64,000 bases of DNA, taken from NCBI RefSeq assembly GCF_002002865.1, contig NZ_CP019508.1, positions 3,452,501-3,516,500 on the forward strand, written 5' to 3'. Made by a program: the position numbers and the translations under genes. The notes below the pieces were generated by a model. The model saw nothing but the letters and a program-made list of their open reading frames with translations. It was not told where the DNA came from and searched no databases. Of the stretch, positions 55,015 to 62,210 are shown piece by piece; the stretch's first letter is position 1, and every line of letters begins with the position of its first letter. The DNA comes from Brevundimonas sp. LM2. GTDB lineage: Bacteria > Pseudomonadota > Alphaproteobacteria > Caulobacterales > Caulobacteraceae.

Positions 55015-56265
55015 ATGCAGGTTCGAACTGCCATCGAGGCCCGTCTGATGCAGTGCGCGTCAGGCGATGTATCAACCCTCAAGATCAGACTTCCCACCCG
55101 TCTGAAGTCCGACAACACCAGCGTTCGGGTGGCTATGTTCCAGCGTCTCGCGGCGTCCCGGCTGTTCGCGTACGGAGACCGTTCCGGATGCCTCCGGGCT
55201 GCCCAGAACCGCTCCGGCCGCCCCTTCCGACTGGACGTTCGTCAGCGCGTCATGGTCAAGGCCCTGGTGTCCCGCCACATGGGCAAGGGGTTCGCCAGAG
55301 GCGCGGCGCTCGCCGCTCACGTATCCTATCTGGGGCGCGTCGGCGCGGGGGAGGACGGCGCCCAGGCGGAGTTCTTCGGCGCAGCGCGCGACACGGTTGA
55401 CGGTGCTGCGGCCACCGACGGCTGGGCCAAGGACCGGCACCATTTCCGCTTCATCATCAGTCCGGAGCACGGCGACCGGATCGCCGACCTCAAAGGCTAC
55501 ACCCGTGAGGTCATGGGGCGGGTCGGAGAGGACCTGGGCGAACCCACCCTGAACTGGATCGCGGTCTGTCATTTCGACACCGACCAGCCGCACGCGCACG
55601 TGCTGGTCCGCGGACGGCGCGCGGACGGCCGGGACCTGGTCATTCCGCGGGACTATATCGGCTATGGGTTCCGGGCCCGGGCCCAGGAGGTCGCCCAGGA
55701 ACGGCTAGGCGATCTGAGCCGCCAGGACGCGGAACGTCGGATCTGGAAGGAGACCGAGGCCGACAGGTTCACCGCCTTCGACCGTCGGCTGATGGCGGCC
55801 GTCGACGCGGATGGGAGCGTGGCCGACGGGGTCGGCGGTACCGACGCGTGGATGGCCTTGACCCGGGGGCGCCTGCGCCATCTCGAACGCATCGGCCTGG
55901 CCACGCCGGTCGGGCGGCGGTACCGGCTCGACCCGGATATGGAGCCGAAGCTGAGACGTCTTCGGCTCTCCAGGGACGTGATCCGGACGCTCAACCAGCG
56001 GCGGCTTGAAGGCGCGCACTCGGTCGACCAGTTGGGCAAGGCCCCGATACGCGGGCGTGTCGTCGCATCCGGGTTTCACGATGAGCTGGGCGGCTCCCCG
56101 TTCGTGGTGGTGCGTGGCGTCGACGGTCGCGAGCACTATGGCCGTCTCGGCCTCGGCTCCGCGCCGCCGAAGCTCGGCAAGGACATTGCGCTCTCTATGG
56201 ATGCGCGCGGCTTCGCCCAGATCGTCGGTGGACGCCAGCCGATGCAGGACCTTGGCCGTACTTGA
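55015..56265 (+). CDS. MOB-P/VirD2-like relaxase (DUF3363-type), short form
   Basis: 416 residues from ATG 55015. VMVKALVSRHMGKGFARGAALAAHVSYLGR contains the likely catalytic Tyr105, followed by HHFRFIISPEHGDRI (142-153) and WIAVCHFDTDQPHAHVLVRG (His186, His193, His195), the three-His metal site. The DUF3363 part follows (RHLERIGLATPVGRRYRLDP, IRGRVVASGFHDELGGSPFVVVRGVDG). Related ICE relaxases that I know run about 550-650 residues; this one ends where the DUF3363 domain would continue, so it may be truncated at its C-terminus. The nicking domain is complete. Confidence 0.85.
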   Translation: MQVRTAIEARLMQCASGDVSTLKIRLPTRLKSDNTSVRVAMFQRLAASRLFAYGDRSGCLRAAQNRSGRPFRLDVRQRVMVKALVSRHMGKGFARGAALAAHVSYLGRVGAGEDGAQAEFFGAARDTVDGAAATDGWAKDRHHFRFIISPEHGDRIADLKGYTREVMGRVGEDLGEPTLNWIAVCHFDTDQPHAHVLVRGRRADGRDLVIPRDYIGYGFRARAQEVAQERLGDLSRQDAERRIWKETEADRFTAFDRRLMAAVDADGSVADGVGGTDAWMALTRGRLRHLERIGLATPVGRRYRLDPDMEPKLRRLRLSRDVIRTLNQRRLEGAHSVDQLGKAPIRGRVVASGFHDELGGSPFVVVRGVDGREHYGRLGLGSAPPKLGKDIALSMDARGFAQIVGGRQPMQDLGRT

Positions 56266-56283
56266 GATACCTTCCGCTCACGC

Positions 56284-56301
56284 GGGTTTCGCGCGAAACC
56301 C
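56284..56301. repeat. Perfect palindrome after relaxase gene
   Basis: GGGTTTC-GCGC-GAAACCC, 18 bases, 18 bases after the relaxase stop and without a T-run. It could be a weak terminator or a protein-binding site; the GAAAC part recurs in the nearby operators. Confidence 0.45.
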
Positions 56302-56372
56302 CGGGCTGGCGGTCAAGCCTGCTGAAGGGGGCTGCAAGTCAGTAAGATCAATCGTGATCTTGCGCGAAACAC

Positions 56373-56457
56373 TTTCACCGCTCGGTGAAACTGTCAAATT
56401 CAGTGAAAACCATTTGACATGGTTCACTGCAATAGGCATTTTCACCGGATGGTGAAA
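56373..56457. promoter_or_regulatory. Triple palindromic operator and promoter of AbiE-like operon
   Basis: Three inverted repeats in 85 bases: TTTCACCG-CT-CGGTGAAA (56373-56390), CAGTGAAAACCAT...ATGGTTCACTG (56401-56429) and TTTCACC-GGAT-GGTGAAA (56440-56457). The middle one contains TTGACA (56414-56419), a possible -35 box, and the last overlaps the likely start codon. In known AbiE systems the AbiEi antitoxin represses its own promoter through inverted repeats, so these are probably its operators. Confidence 0.7.
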
Positions 56458-57528
56458 CTGTATGATTCGGTAGAACTGGAAGTCGAGGCGGTTGCAGCGG
56501 TCGTCAGCCTGTTGAATGACGTGCCGGCCCTGACCGTGGGCGACGTGGTTCGCGAAGCCAACATGCCCGATCGCGGGGTGGACTTCAGGATCGACTTCGA
56601 CGTTGGGGGCTCAAGCCATATTCTTCTCGCCGAGGTGAAAACCTCGGGGTCGCCGCGAACCGCGCGTCACGCCATCGACCAGCTGATCAGCTATCAGTCG
56701 CGCCAGGCCGCGAAACACGGAAACTGGAACCCGGCCCTGGTCTTCGTCGCCCCCTATCTGTCGCCACAGGTGCGGGAGATGTGTCGGGACTTCGAGGTCA
56801 ACTACTGCGACCTGTTCGGCAACGCCCGGCTCGTGCTGCCCGGCCTCTACATCAACCGCGAGGTGGCCGAGACGCCGGCCGCCGAGAAGCGCGATCTCAA
56901 ATCCCTGTTCAAGCCGAAATCCGCCCGGATCCTGCGCTACCTGCTCAGGCCCGGCCAGGAACCCCGACGCCTGAGCGAGATCGCCGAGGCGACACAGGTC
57001 AGCATCGGCCAGGTCCACAAGCTCAAGACCGCCCTGCTGGAGCGGGACTGGATTGAGGAGACTCCGGACGGCGTCGTCGTCCGCAATCCGGACCAGCTCC
57101 TCGACGCCTGGCGTTCGGACAATGCCCCGGCGGGAACCCGGCGAGGCTACTACACGACGCTCCACGGCGGCCCGCTCGAGAAGGCGGTTGAAGCGGCCGT
57201 CAGGACCGCGGGCCCGCACGCCGCCCTGGCGGGCCGCTCGGCGGCGAACTGGCATGCGCCGTGGCTCGTGGCCGGTTCGGTCGAGCTCTATGCCGACCGC
57301 GGCGGCGCCGAGACCCTGGCGACGGCTCTGGCGCTCGTACCGGCGCCCAAGGGCCCCAATGTCTGGATCACGGTCCTGGAGGACGACGGACCGTTGATGG
57401 ATGCGGTTGATGTGGGCAGCGGGCTCAGGGCGACCAGTCTGGTTCAGACCTACCTCGACCTCTACCGGGGCGGCGAACGGGACCGGGAGGCGGCGGACCA
57501 TCTTCGTGCCGAGCGACTGCCATGGTGA
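56449..57528 (+). CDS. AbiEi-like antitoxin/regulator with a PD-(D/E)XK-like N-terminal domain
   Basis: 359 residues from ATG 56449; ATG 56419 in the same frame would add ten. The N-terminal 140 residues read GVDFRIDF...ILLAEVKTSG (Asp45, Glu62, Lys64) and QLISYQ (Gln78, Tyr82), a PD-(D/E)XK nuclease-like core with QxxxY motif. Then comes a winged helix (KSARILRYLLRPGQEPRRLSEIAEATQVSIGQVHKLKTALLERDWIEE) typical of AbiEi and a C-terminal domain of about 150 residues. AbiEi neutralises the AbiEii nucleotidyltransferase and represses the operon; here the next gene is such a nucleotidyltransferase, overlapping by seven bases. A nuclease fusion would be unusual and needs testing. Confidence 0.8.
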   Translation: MVKLYDSVELEVEAVAAVVSLLNDVPALTVGDVVREANMPDRGVDFRIDFDVGGSSHILLAEVKTSGSPRTARHAIDQLISYQSRQAAKHGNWNPALVFVAPYLSPQVREMCRDFEVNYCDLFGNARLVLPGLYINREVAETPAAEKRDLKSLFKPKSARILRYLLRPGQEPRRLSEIAEATQVSIGQVHKLKTALLERDWIEETPDGVVVRNPDQLLDAWRSDNAPAGTRRGYYTTLHGGPLEKAVEAAVRTAGPHAALAGRSAANWHAPWLVAGSVELYADRGGAETLATALALVPAPKGPNVWITVLEDDGPLMDAVDVGSGLRATSLVQTYLDLYRGGERDREAADHLRAERLPW

Positions 57529-58385
57529 AGCCGGCTGGTCCCCGGCCCAATCCGCACCCCTATGGGCCCCGAACCACCGAGGCCGTCAAACGGGTGCTGG
57601 TCGAGCTCGGCCAGGTGCTGGGCGACTACAGGGGCAAGTTCGCCATCATAGGCGGCAATGTGCCGTGGCTGCAGATTCCCAACGCCGACACGGTCCATAT
57701 CGGATCCATCGACATCGACCTGGCGCTGGACGCCGAAGCCCTGGCCGACGGCCAGTACAAGGGTCTCGTGGACACCCTTATGGCGGCCGACTATCGCCAG
57801 CCCGCAGACGGCGAAGTCTTCCAGCTGACCCGCGAGGTTCCCGGTGAAAACGGCGAGCCGGCGATCAAGATCGTCGTCGATTTCCTGATGCCCAAGCACG
57901 CGAAGATCAAAAGGAACCGCCCGCCGCTGATCCCTGACTTCGCAGTCATCCCGGCCAGCGGCGCGGACATGGCCTTGCGGTTCAACGACCTGATCGCCGT
58001 CGAGGCCGAGATGCCTGAAGGCGGACGCAACGAAGTCGAGCTGTCCGTGGCCACCATCCCGGCCTTCCTCGTCATGAAGGGGTTCGCCCTCGTCGGGCGG
58101 CTGAAAGACAAGGACGCCTACGATGTCTGGTACAGCATCCGGAACTACCCGGACGGGCTGGAGGCCCTGGTCCGGGACTGCCAGCCCCTGCTGAAGATCG
58201 ACACGGCGATGGAGGGTTTCGCCGGCATCGCCGGCAAGTTCAGGGACCGCGACTACACGGGGCCCGTCTCCGTCCGGCGTTTCGCTGCCGAACAGGGCAT
58301 CCTCGACGGTCGGGACGAGGAGGAATGGCAGACCGACGCTTTCGGCCAGATCGACGCCTTCCTAAAGGCGATCGCGATCCGATGA
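57522..58385 (+). CDS. AbiEii-like nucleotidyltransferase toxin
   Basis: 287 residues. KFAIIGGNVPWLQI and SIDIDLAL form the nucleotidyltransferase signature (GG...DxD) of the AbiEii/AbiGii family, with IKIVVDFLMPKH and AFLVMKGFALVGRLKDKDAYDVWYSIRNYPDG (the conserved Lys and KDAYD region). Type IV toxins of this family transfer nucleotides to tRNA. It overlaps the antitoxin gene by seven bases and the GIY-YIG gene by four. Confidence 0.85.
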   Translation: MVKPAGPRPNPHPYGPRTTEAVKRVLVELGQVLGDYRGKFAIIGGNVPWLQIPNADTVHIGSIDIDLALDAEALADGQYKGLVDTLMAADYRQPADGEVFQLTREVPGENGEPAIKIVVDFLMPKHAKIKRNRPPLIPDFAVIPASGADMALRFNDLIAVEAEMPEGGRNEVELSVATIPAFLVMKGFALVGRLKDKDAYDVWYSIRNYPDGLEALVRDCQPLLKIDTAMEGFAGIAGKFRDRDYTGPVSVRRFAAEQGILDGRDEEEWQTDAFGQIDAFLKAIAIR

Positions 58386-58822
58386 CCGGGGCGGACGCGC
58401 CCTTTCCTCATGTCATCCGGGCGGCTCACCTTCTGTCGCGCGCCGACGCGCTTGCGCGGCCGTCGCCCGTTCCCGCGGTCGCGGGGCTTTACGGCTGGTA
58501 CTTCCGCGACGTTCCGCCCGGGGTCGATGCCGACGGCTGTCACAGTGTCGAGGGTCTGACGCTGCTCTATGTCGGCATCTCGCCGAAGCAACCGCCGGCC
58601 AATGGTCCCGGGCCCTCGAGATCGACCCTGAGGCAGAGACTGCAGGCCCACTATGCCGGCAACGCGGAGGGCTCGACCCTGCGCAAGACCCTCGGTTGCC
58701 TCCTCGCGGAGGAGACCGGCTACCCCTTGCGTCGTGTCGGGTCCGGCCGTCGCCTGACCTTCACCCACCCCGGCGAACAGGCGCTCGATCGCTGGATGTC
58801 GGACAACGCCTTCGTCGCCTAG
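58382..58822 (+). CDS. GIY-YIG nuclease-like protein, N-terminal part (amber-truncated)
   Basis: 146 residues from ATG 58382, overlapping the toxin stop (ATGA). VAGLYGWYFRDV and LLYVGISPKQ show the GIY-YIG core, then LRQRLQAHYAGNAEGSTLRKTLGCLLAEETG. The frame stops at TAG (58820-58822) right after NAFVA, but the same frame stays open beyond it with a family-like C-terminus (TTAAEPWLLEHRLLQSGLVL). Relatives have Trp at this place, so TGG probably became TAG by one G-to-A change. The fold's active-site half is upstream of the stop; whether the short product works is unknown. Confidence 0.8.
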   Translation: MTGADAPFPHVIRAAHLLSRADALARPSPVPAVAGLYGWYFRDVPPGVDADGCHSVEGLTLLYVGISPKQPPANGPGPSRSTLRQRLQAHYAGNAEGSTLRKTLGCLLAEETGYPLRRVGSGRRLTFTHPGEQALDRWMSDNAFVA

Positions 58823-59017
58823 ACGACGGCGGCCGAACCTTGGCTGCTGGAGCATCGGCTCCTGCAATCCGGTCTCGTCCTGCCCTTGAACATCCGAGAC
58901 AATCCCTCGCCGCGACATACCCGGGTGATCAGCCAGGTCCGGCAGAAGGCGGTGGCGGCGGCGCTCGGCTTTCCCATCGTCGCCGACGGAGGCGGAAGGC
59001 GAAGGGCAGCGTCGTAG
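58823..59017 (+). pseudogene. C-terminal remnant of the GIY-YIG gene after the amber codon
   Basis: In-frame continuation of 64 codons (AEPWLLEHRLLQSGLVLPLN, then NPSPRHTRVISQVRQKAV) up to the next stop at 59015-59017. The intact frame and conserved pattern (PWxxE...LPLN) show that it was recently part of the same protein. It would be made only by amber readthrough or if the TAG is a sequencing error. Confidence 0.75.
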
Positions 59018-59421
59018 ACGCCGCCGCGGCCTTGCGAATGATCGAGGTCGTCATCGCCGTCGCGATTTGCGGGTTCGTCTTCTGGATTGGGTGTTCCGTC
59101 AATCAAGGCGGCGTATGAGCGATCGGCGACCGGAACAGGGAAGCGGCTCGCAACCAGCGTCGCCCCGACGTTCAGTGGAGCTGCAGGAGTAGGAAGGCGG
59201 CCAGGAAACCGACCACCGTGACCGAACCGACGAAGGGCTGGGCGTTCTCGTCGCCCCGTTGATCCCGAGTCAGAATACCACGAGACCGCTCGGGGCAGGC
59301 TGATCTGGTGACGCTCGTCCTCGCCGTCGGCCCCTGGCCTCCGGGTTAGCCCCGATGGTCGATGCGAGATCTCTTCGGCGTGGCAGGGCACGTTGGCTGA
59401 CGCCGAGATCGGACGCAGCGT
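59018..59421. other. Degenerate region between GIY-YIG and trxC remnant
   Basis: About 400 bases with no full gene. On the plus strand a 26-codon frame at 59038-59118 encodes a hydrophobic peptide (IEVVIAVAICGFVFWIG), and on the minus strand there is a short hydrophobic coding-like fragment (GSVTVVGFLAAFLLLQLH) near 59173-59265. Neither has a ribosome binding site or a family match, so I regard them as remnants. Confidence 0.4.
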
Positions 59422-59894
59422 CTATGTTGATATCGACGTCAGATGTTGCTCGACCCAGGCCACGATGGGGGCGGTGGGCATGACGCCGGAGGACCGCGCG
59501 ATCTCCCGTCCCTTGTGGATCAGGATCAGGCACGGGATGCCCCGGATGCCGTAGCGGGCAGCGATGGCGGCTGGGCCTCGGTGTCGAGCTTGGCCAGCCT
59601 GACGCGAGGTTCTAGCGCAGCCGCCGCCGCCTCGAAGTTCGGCGACATGGTCCGGCACGGACCGCACCAAGCCGCCCAGAAGTCGACGACGATAGGAATG
59701 TCCGCTGTTAGCGCATGGCGATCGAAGGTCTCGGCCGTAAGCGCCACCGCCTTGGCCTGGAACAGGCTCTGGCCGCACTTGCCGCATTTGGGGGCCCGGC
59801 CGAGCCGCGTGGCGGGCACGCGGTTGAGGGCGCCGTCGTTCGGACAGGCGATGATCTGAACAGGGTCCGCGCCGGCGTCGGAGGCCACGGTCAT
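59422..59894 (-). pseudogene. trxC: Frameshifted thioredoxin TrxC
   Basis: From ATG 59894: ACPNDGALNRVPATRLGRAPKCGKCGQ (zinc ribbon) and VVDFWAAWCGPCRTMSPNFEAAA with the CGPC active site. After KLDTEAQP the frame is lost near 59566-59573 (one base missing in ggcggc) and the rest continues in another frame as AIAARYGIRGIPCLILIHKG and APIVAWVEQHL to the stop at 59422. The first zinc-binding pair is also damaged: CPND instead of CPxC. Two independent lesions suggest decay at the element-chromosome junction rather than a single sequencing error. Confidence 0.85.
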
Positions 59895-60123
59895 GCCGAC
59901 TGCGCCGCCGCGAGGGGATGGATGGGCGAGTGGGTCGGGGTCATGCGGGCGTCACTCTGGTATCTCGGGACAACGGCGGCGGACCGGCAGAGTTTCAGCC
60001 CGTTCGCTCTCCTACAACCGTCACGAGGATGCAGAACCGGCAGGCGTGCGGTGAAACCACGTGAGACGGCGTGGGCAGACCGCTCTCAACTTTTTTGAGC
60101 AGCGGAAATGAGCGGCTCATGGC

Positions 60124-60141
60124 GTGCCCCATATGTGCCCC
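60124..60141. repeat. GTGCCCC direct repeats, possible recombinase arm sites
   Basis: GTGCCCC-ATAT-GTGCCCC, about 70 bases from the tRNA 3' end. Short tandem repeats of this type next to a tRNA can be arm-type binding sites of tyrosine integrases. Suggestive only. Confidence 0.4.
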
Positions 60142-60156
60142 AACCACCAAACAGCA

Positions 60157-60180
60157 GAAAACCCCCCCAAAGTGGGGCGG
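60157..60180 (-). terminator. Terminator of tRNA-Arg
   Basis: On the minus strand CCGCCCC-ACTTT-GGGGGGG followed by TTTT, with one mismatch in the stem. It lies about 30 bases after the CCA end. Confidence 0.65.
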
Positions 60181-60208
60181 TCTACCTTACTGATTTTACT
60201 GGAGAAAA

Positions 60209-60285
60209 TGGCGCGCCCGGAACGATTCGAACGTCCGACCCTCAGATTCGTAGTCTGATGCTCTATCCAGCTGAGCTACGGGCGC
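60209..60285 (-). tRNA. tRNA-Arg (ACG)
   Basis: A full cloverleaf on the minus strand: acceptor GCGCCCG/CGGGCGC, D arm GCTCAGCTGGATAGAGC, anticodon stem TCAGA/TCTGA with loop CTACGAA (anticodon ACG, read as ICG for CGN Arg codons), T arm GGACG-TTCGAAT-CGTTC, discriminator G and an encoded CCA. tRNA-Arg genes are common ICE targets and the 3' end faces the element. Confidence 0.96.
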
Positions 60286-60311
60286 GCACAGGCCTTTACG
60301 GCGAGGGCGGG

Positions 60312-60340
60312 TATCTAGCGGGTGGATCGGGGCGGCGCAA
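60312..60340 (-). promoter_or_regulatory. Promoter of tRNA-Arg
   Basis: On the minus strand TTGCGC (60340-60335), a 17-base spacer and TAGATA (60317-60312), 27 bases before the mature 5' end of the tRNA. Good agreement with sigma-70 spacing. Confidence 0.6.
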
Positions 60341-60456
60341 CCCGGATTTCCAGCAAAGTGAAAGTCACGAACGGGGGCCGGGTCTTGGCGGGGGCGGCGG
60401 GGGGGCTTAGGTCGGACGGTGCGCCTCCCCGCACGTCAGTCCGCCCAAGGGTTTCC

Positions 60457-62208
60457 ATGCCGCGTTCGCCGTTCCGCCCCCTGTTCGCCGCCCTGATGGC
60501 CTCGGCCCTGGCGGGGTGCCAGACCCTGCCGGCGACGACCGGCCCGGGCGTCGGCCAGCCGGCCCAAGCGGCAACGGCGGCCCCCTCAGCCCCCGCGCGC
60601 GGCCCGTTCGTGGCCGCCGCCAATCCGCTGGCGGTCGAGGCGGGGCTGGAGGTCCTGCGGCGCGGCGGGTCGGCGGTGGATGCGGCGGTGGCGATCCAGG
60701 CGGTGCTGGGCCTGGTCGAGCCCCAGTCGTCGGGGCTGGGCGGCGGGGCCTTCCTGATGGTGTTCGACGCCGACACCGGCGCGGTCACCGCCTATGACGG
60801 GCGCGAGGTGGCCCCGGCCGCCGCGACGCCCGAGCTGTTCTACGAGAACGGCCGCCCCCTGCCCTTCCGGGACGCGGTGCTGAGCGGCCGCTCGACCGGG
60901 GTGCCCGGGGCGGTGGCGATGCTGGGCCTGGCGCAGAAGGACCACGGCGTCCTGGCCTGGTCCGATCTGTTCGGCGCAGCCGAACGGCTGGCCCGGGACG
61001 GGTTCGTGGTCAGCCCGCGTCTGGCCGGCATGATCGCCCTGCCCGGCGGCCAGGGCCGGACGCCCTGGGCCGAGGCCTATTTCACCAAGCCGGACGGGAC
61101 GCGGTATGTCGCGGGCGACACCCTGCGCAACCCCGCCTATGCGCAGACGGTGGCGACCCTGGCGCGCGAGGGGGCCGGGGCGCTGTATTCGGGGCCCTTG
61201 GCCGAGGCCATCGTCGAGACGACCGGGGCGGGGCCGCGCCCGGGCGGACTGACGACCGCCGACCTGGCCGCCTATCGCCCGATCGCGCGCGAGGCCCTGT
61301 GCCGGCCGTTCCGCGTGTATGTCGTCTGCATCCCGCCGCCGCCGTCCAGCGGCGTGGCCCTGCTGCAGCTTCTGGCCATGGCCGAGACGCCGGGAGCCGC
61401 CGCCGCCCTGGCCGGGGGCGCAGCCAGCCCCGAGGCCTGGACGATGTTCGCCCAGCTGCAGCGGCTGATGTACGCCGACCGGGACCGCTATGTCGGCGAC
61501 CCGGCCTTCGTCGGGGTGCCGGTGGCCGGCCTGCTGGACCCCGACTATGTGGCCGGGCGCGCGGCCCTGGCCCCCGGCCTGACCGGGGCGGCCGAGGCCG
61601 GCACGCCCCCCGGCGGCGTCTTCCGCGCGCCCGATGCGACGCGGGAGCCGGCGGGCACCTCGCACTTCGTCGTGGTCGACGCCCGCGGCAACGCCGTCTC
61701 CATGACCACGACGGTGGAGAGCGTGTTCGGCTCGGGCCGGATGGCCAACGGCTATTTCCTGAACAACCAGCTGACCGACTTTTCCTTCGCCCCGACGACG
61801 GCCGAGGGTCGGCCGGTGGCCAATGCCGTGGCGGCGGGCAAGCGGCCGCGCTCGTCCATGGCTCCGGTCATCCTGCTGGACCGGCAGGGTCGGCTGGTCG
61901 GGGCGCTGGGCTCGCCGGGCGGATCGGCGATCCTGGCCTATGTGGCCAAGGGGCTGATCGGCACCCTGGTCTGGGACCTGCCGGTCCAGGCCGCCTTCGA
62001 CCTGCCCAATCTGGTGGCCAGCGGATCGAGGTTCGGGGCGGATACGGCGCGGTTCGGGCCGACCCTGGAGGCGGGCCTGGAGGCCAACGGCATCCTCCTG
62101 GCACCGAATGCGTCGGAGATCTCGGGCCTGCACGGCGGGATCTGGCGCGGCGACCACTGGGACGGCGGCGCGGATGACCGGCGCGAGGGCGTGGCCCGGA
62201 CGGAATAG
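60457..62208 (+). CDS. ggt: Gamma-glutamyltransferase lipoprotein
   Basis: 583 residues from ATG 60457 (AAGGG upstream). The signal sequence has a lipobox (SALAGC), so it is anchored in the envelope. GGT pattern: AAANPLAVEAGLEVLRRGGSAVDAAVAIQ, LGLVEPQSSGLGGGAFLMVF, YDGREVAP, RSTGVPGAV, and GTSHFVVVDARGNAVSMTTTVE with the autoprocessing Thr401, plus GSPGGSAI. It splits glutathione and other gamma-glutamyl compounds in the periplasm. Ordinary chromosomal gene outside the ICE. Confidence 0.93.
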   Translation: MPRSPFRPLFAALMASALAGCQTLPATTGPGVGQPAQAATAAPSAPARGPFVAAANPLAVEAGLEVLRRGGSAVDAAVAIQAVLGLVEPQSSGLGGGAFLMVFDADTGAVTAYDGREVAPAAATPELFYENGRPLPFRDAVLSGRSTGVPGAVAMLGLAQKDHGVLAWSDLFGAAERLARDGFVVSPRLAGMIALPGGQGRTPWAEAYFTKPDGTRYVAGDTLRNPAYAQTVATLAREGAGALYSGPLAEAIVETTGAGPRPGGLTTADLAAYRPIAREALCRPFRVYVVCIPPPPSSGVALLQLLAMAETPGAAAALAGGAASPEAWTMFAQLQRLMYADRDRYVGDPAFVGVPVAGLLDPDYVAGRAALAPGLTGAAEAGTPPGGVFRAPDATREPAGTSHFVVVDARGNAVSMTTTVESVFGSGRMANGYFLNNQLTDFSFAPTTAEGRPVANAVAAGKRPRSSMAPVILLDRQGRLVGALGSPGGSAILAYVAKGLIGTLVWDLPVQAAFDLPNLVASGSRFGADTARFGPTLEAGLEANGILLAPNASEISGLHGGIWRGDHWDGGADDRREGVARTE

Positions 62209-62210
62209 AG

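Larger units (their letters stand above)
59895..60208. other. Region between trxC remnant and tRNA-Arg, with GTGCCCC repeats
   Basis: No gene. The notable elements are GTGCCCC twice (60124-60130 and 60135-60141, separated by ATAT) and the tRNA terminator. Where a tRNA is an integration target, this is the place where an element's end would lie; a tyrosine recombinase gene would be expected near it but is absent. Confidence 0.5.

Noticed and set aside
59038..59118. 26-codon hydrophobic peptide gene
   Set aside because: No ribosome binding site and no match; lies in a degenerate stretch.
60586..62157. 523-codon minus-strand frame opposite ggt
   Set aside because: Arg/Gly/Gln-rich shadow; ggt on the plus strand has the catalytic Thr region and lipobox.
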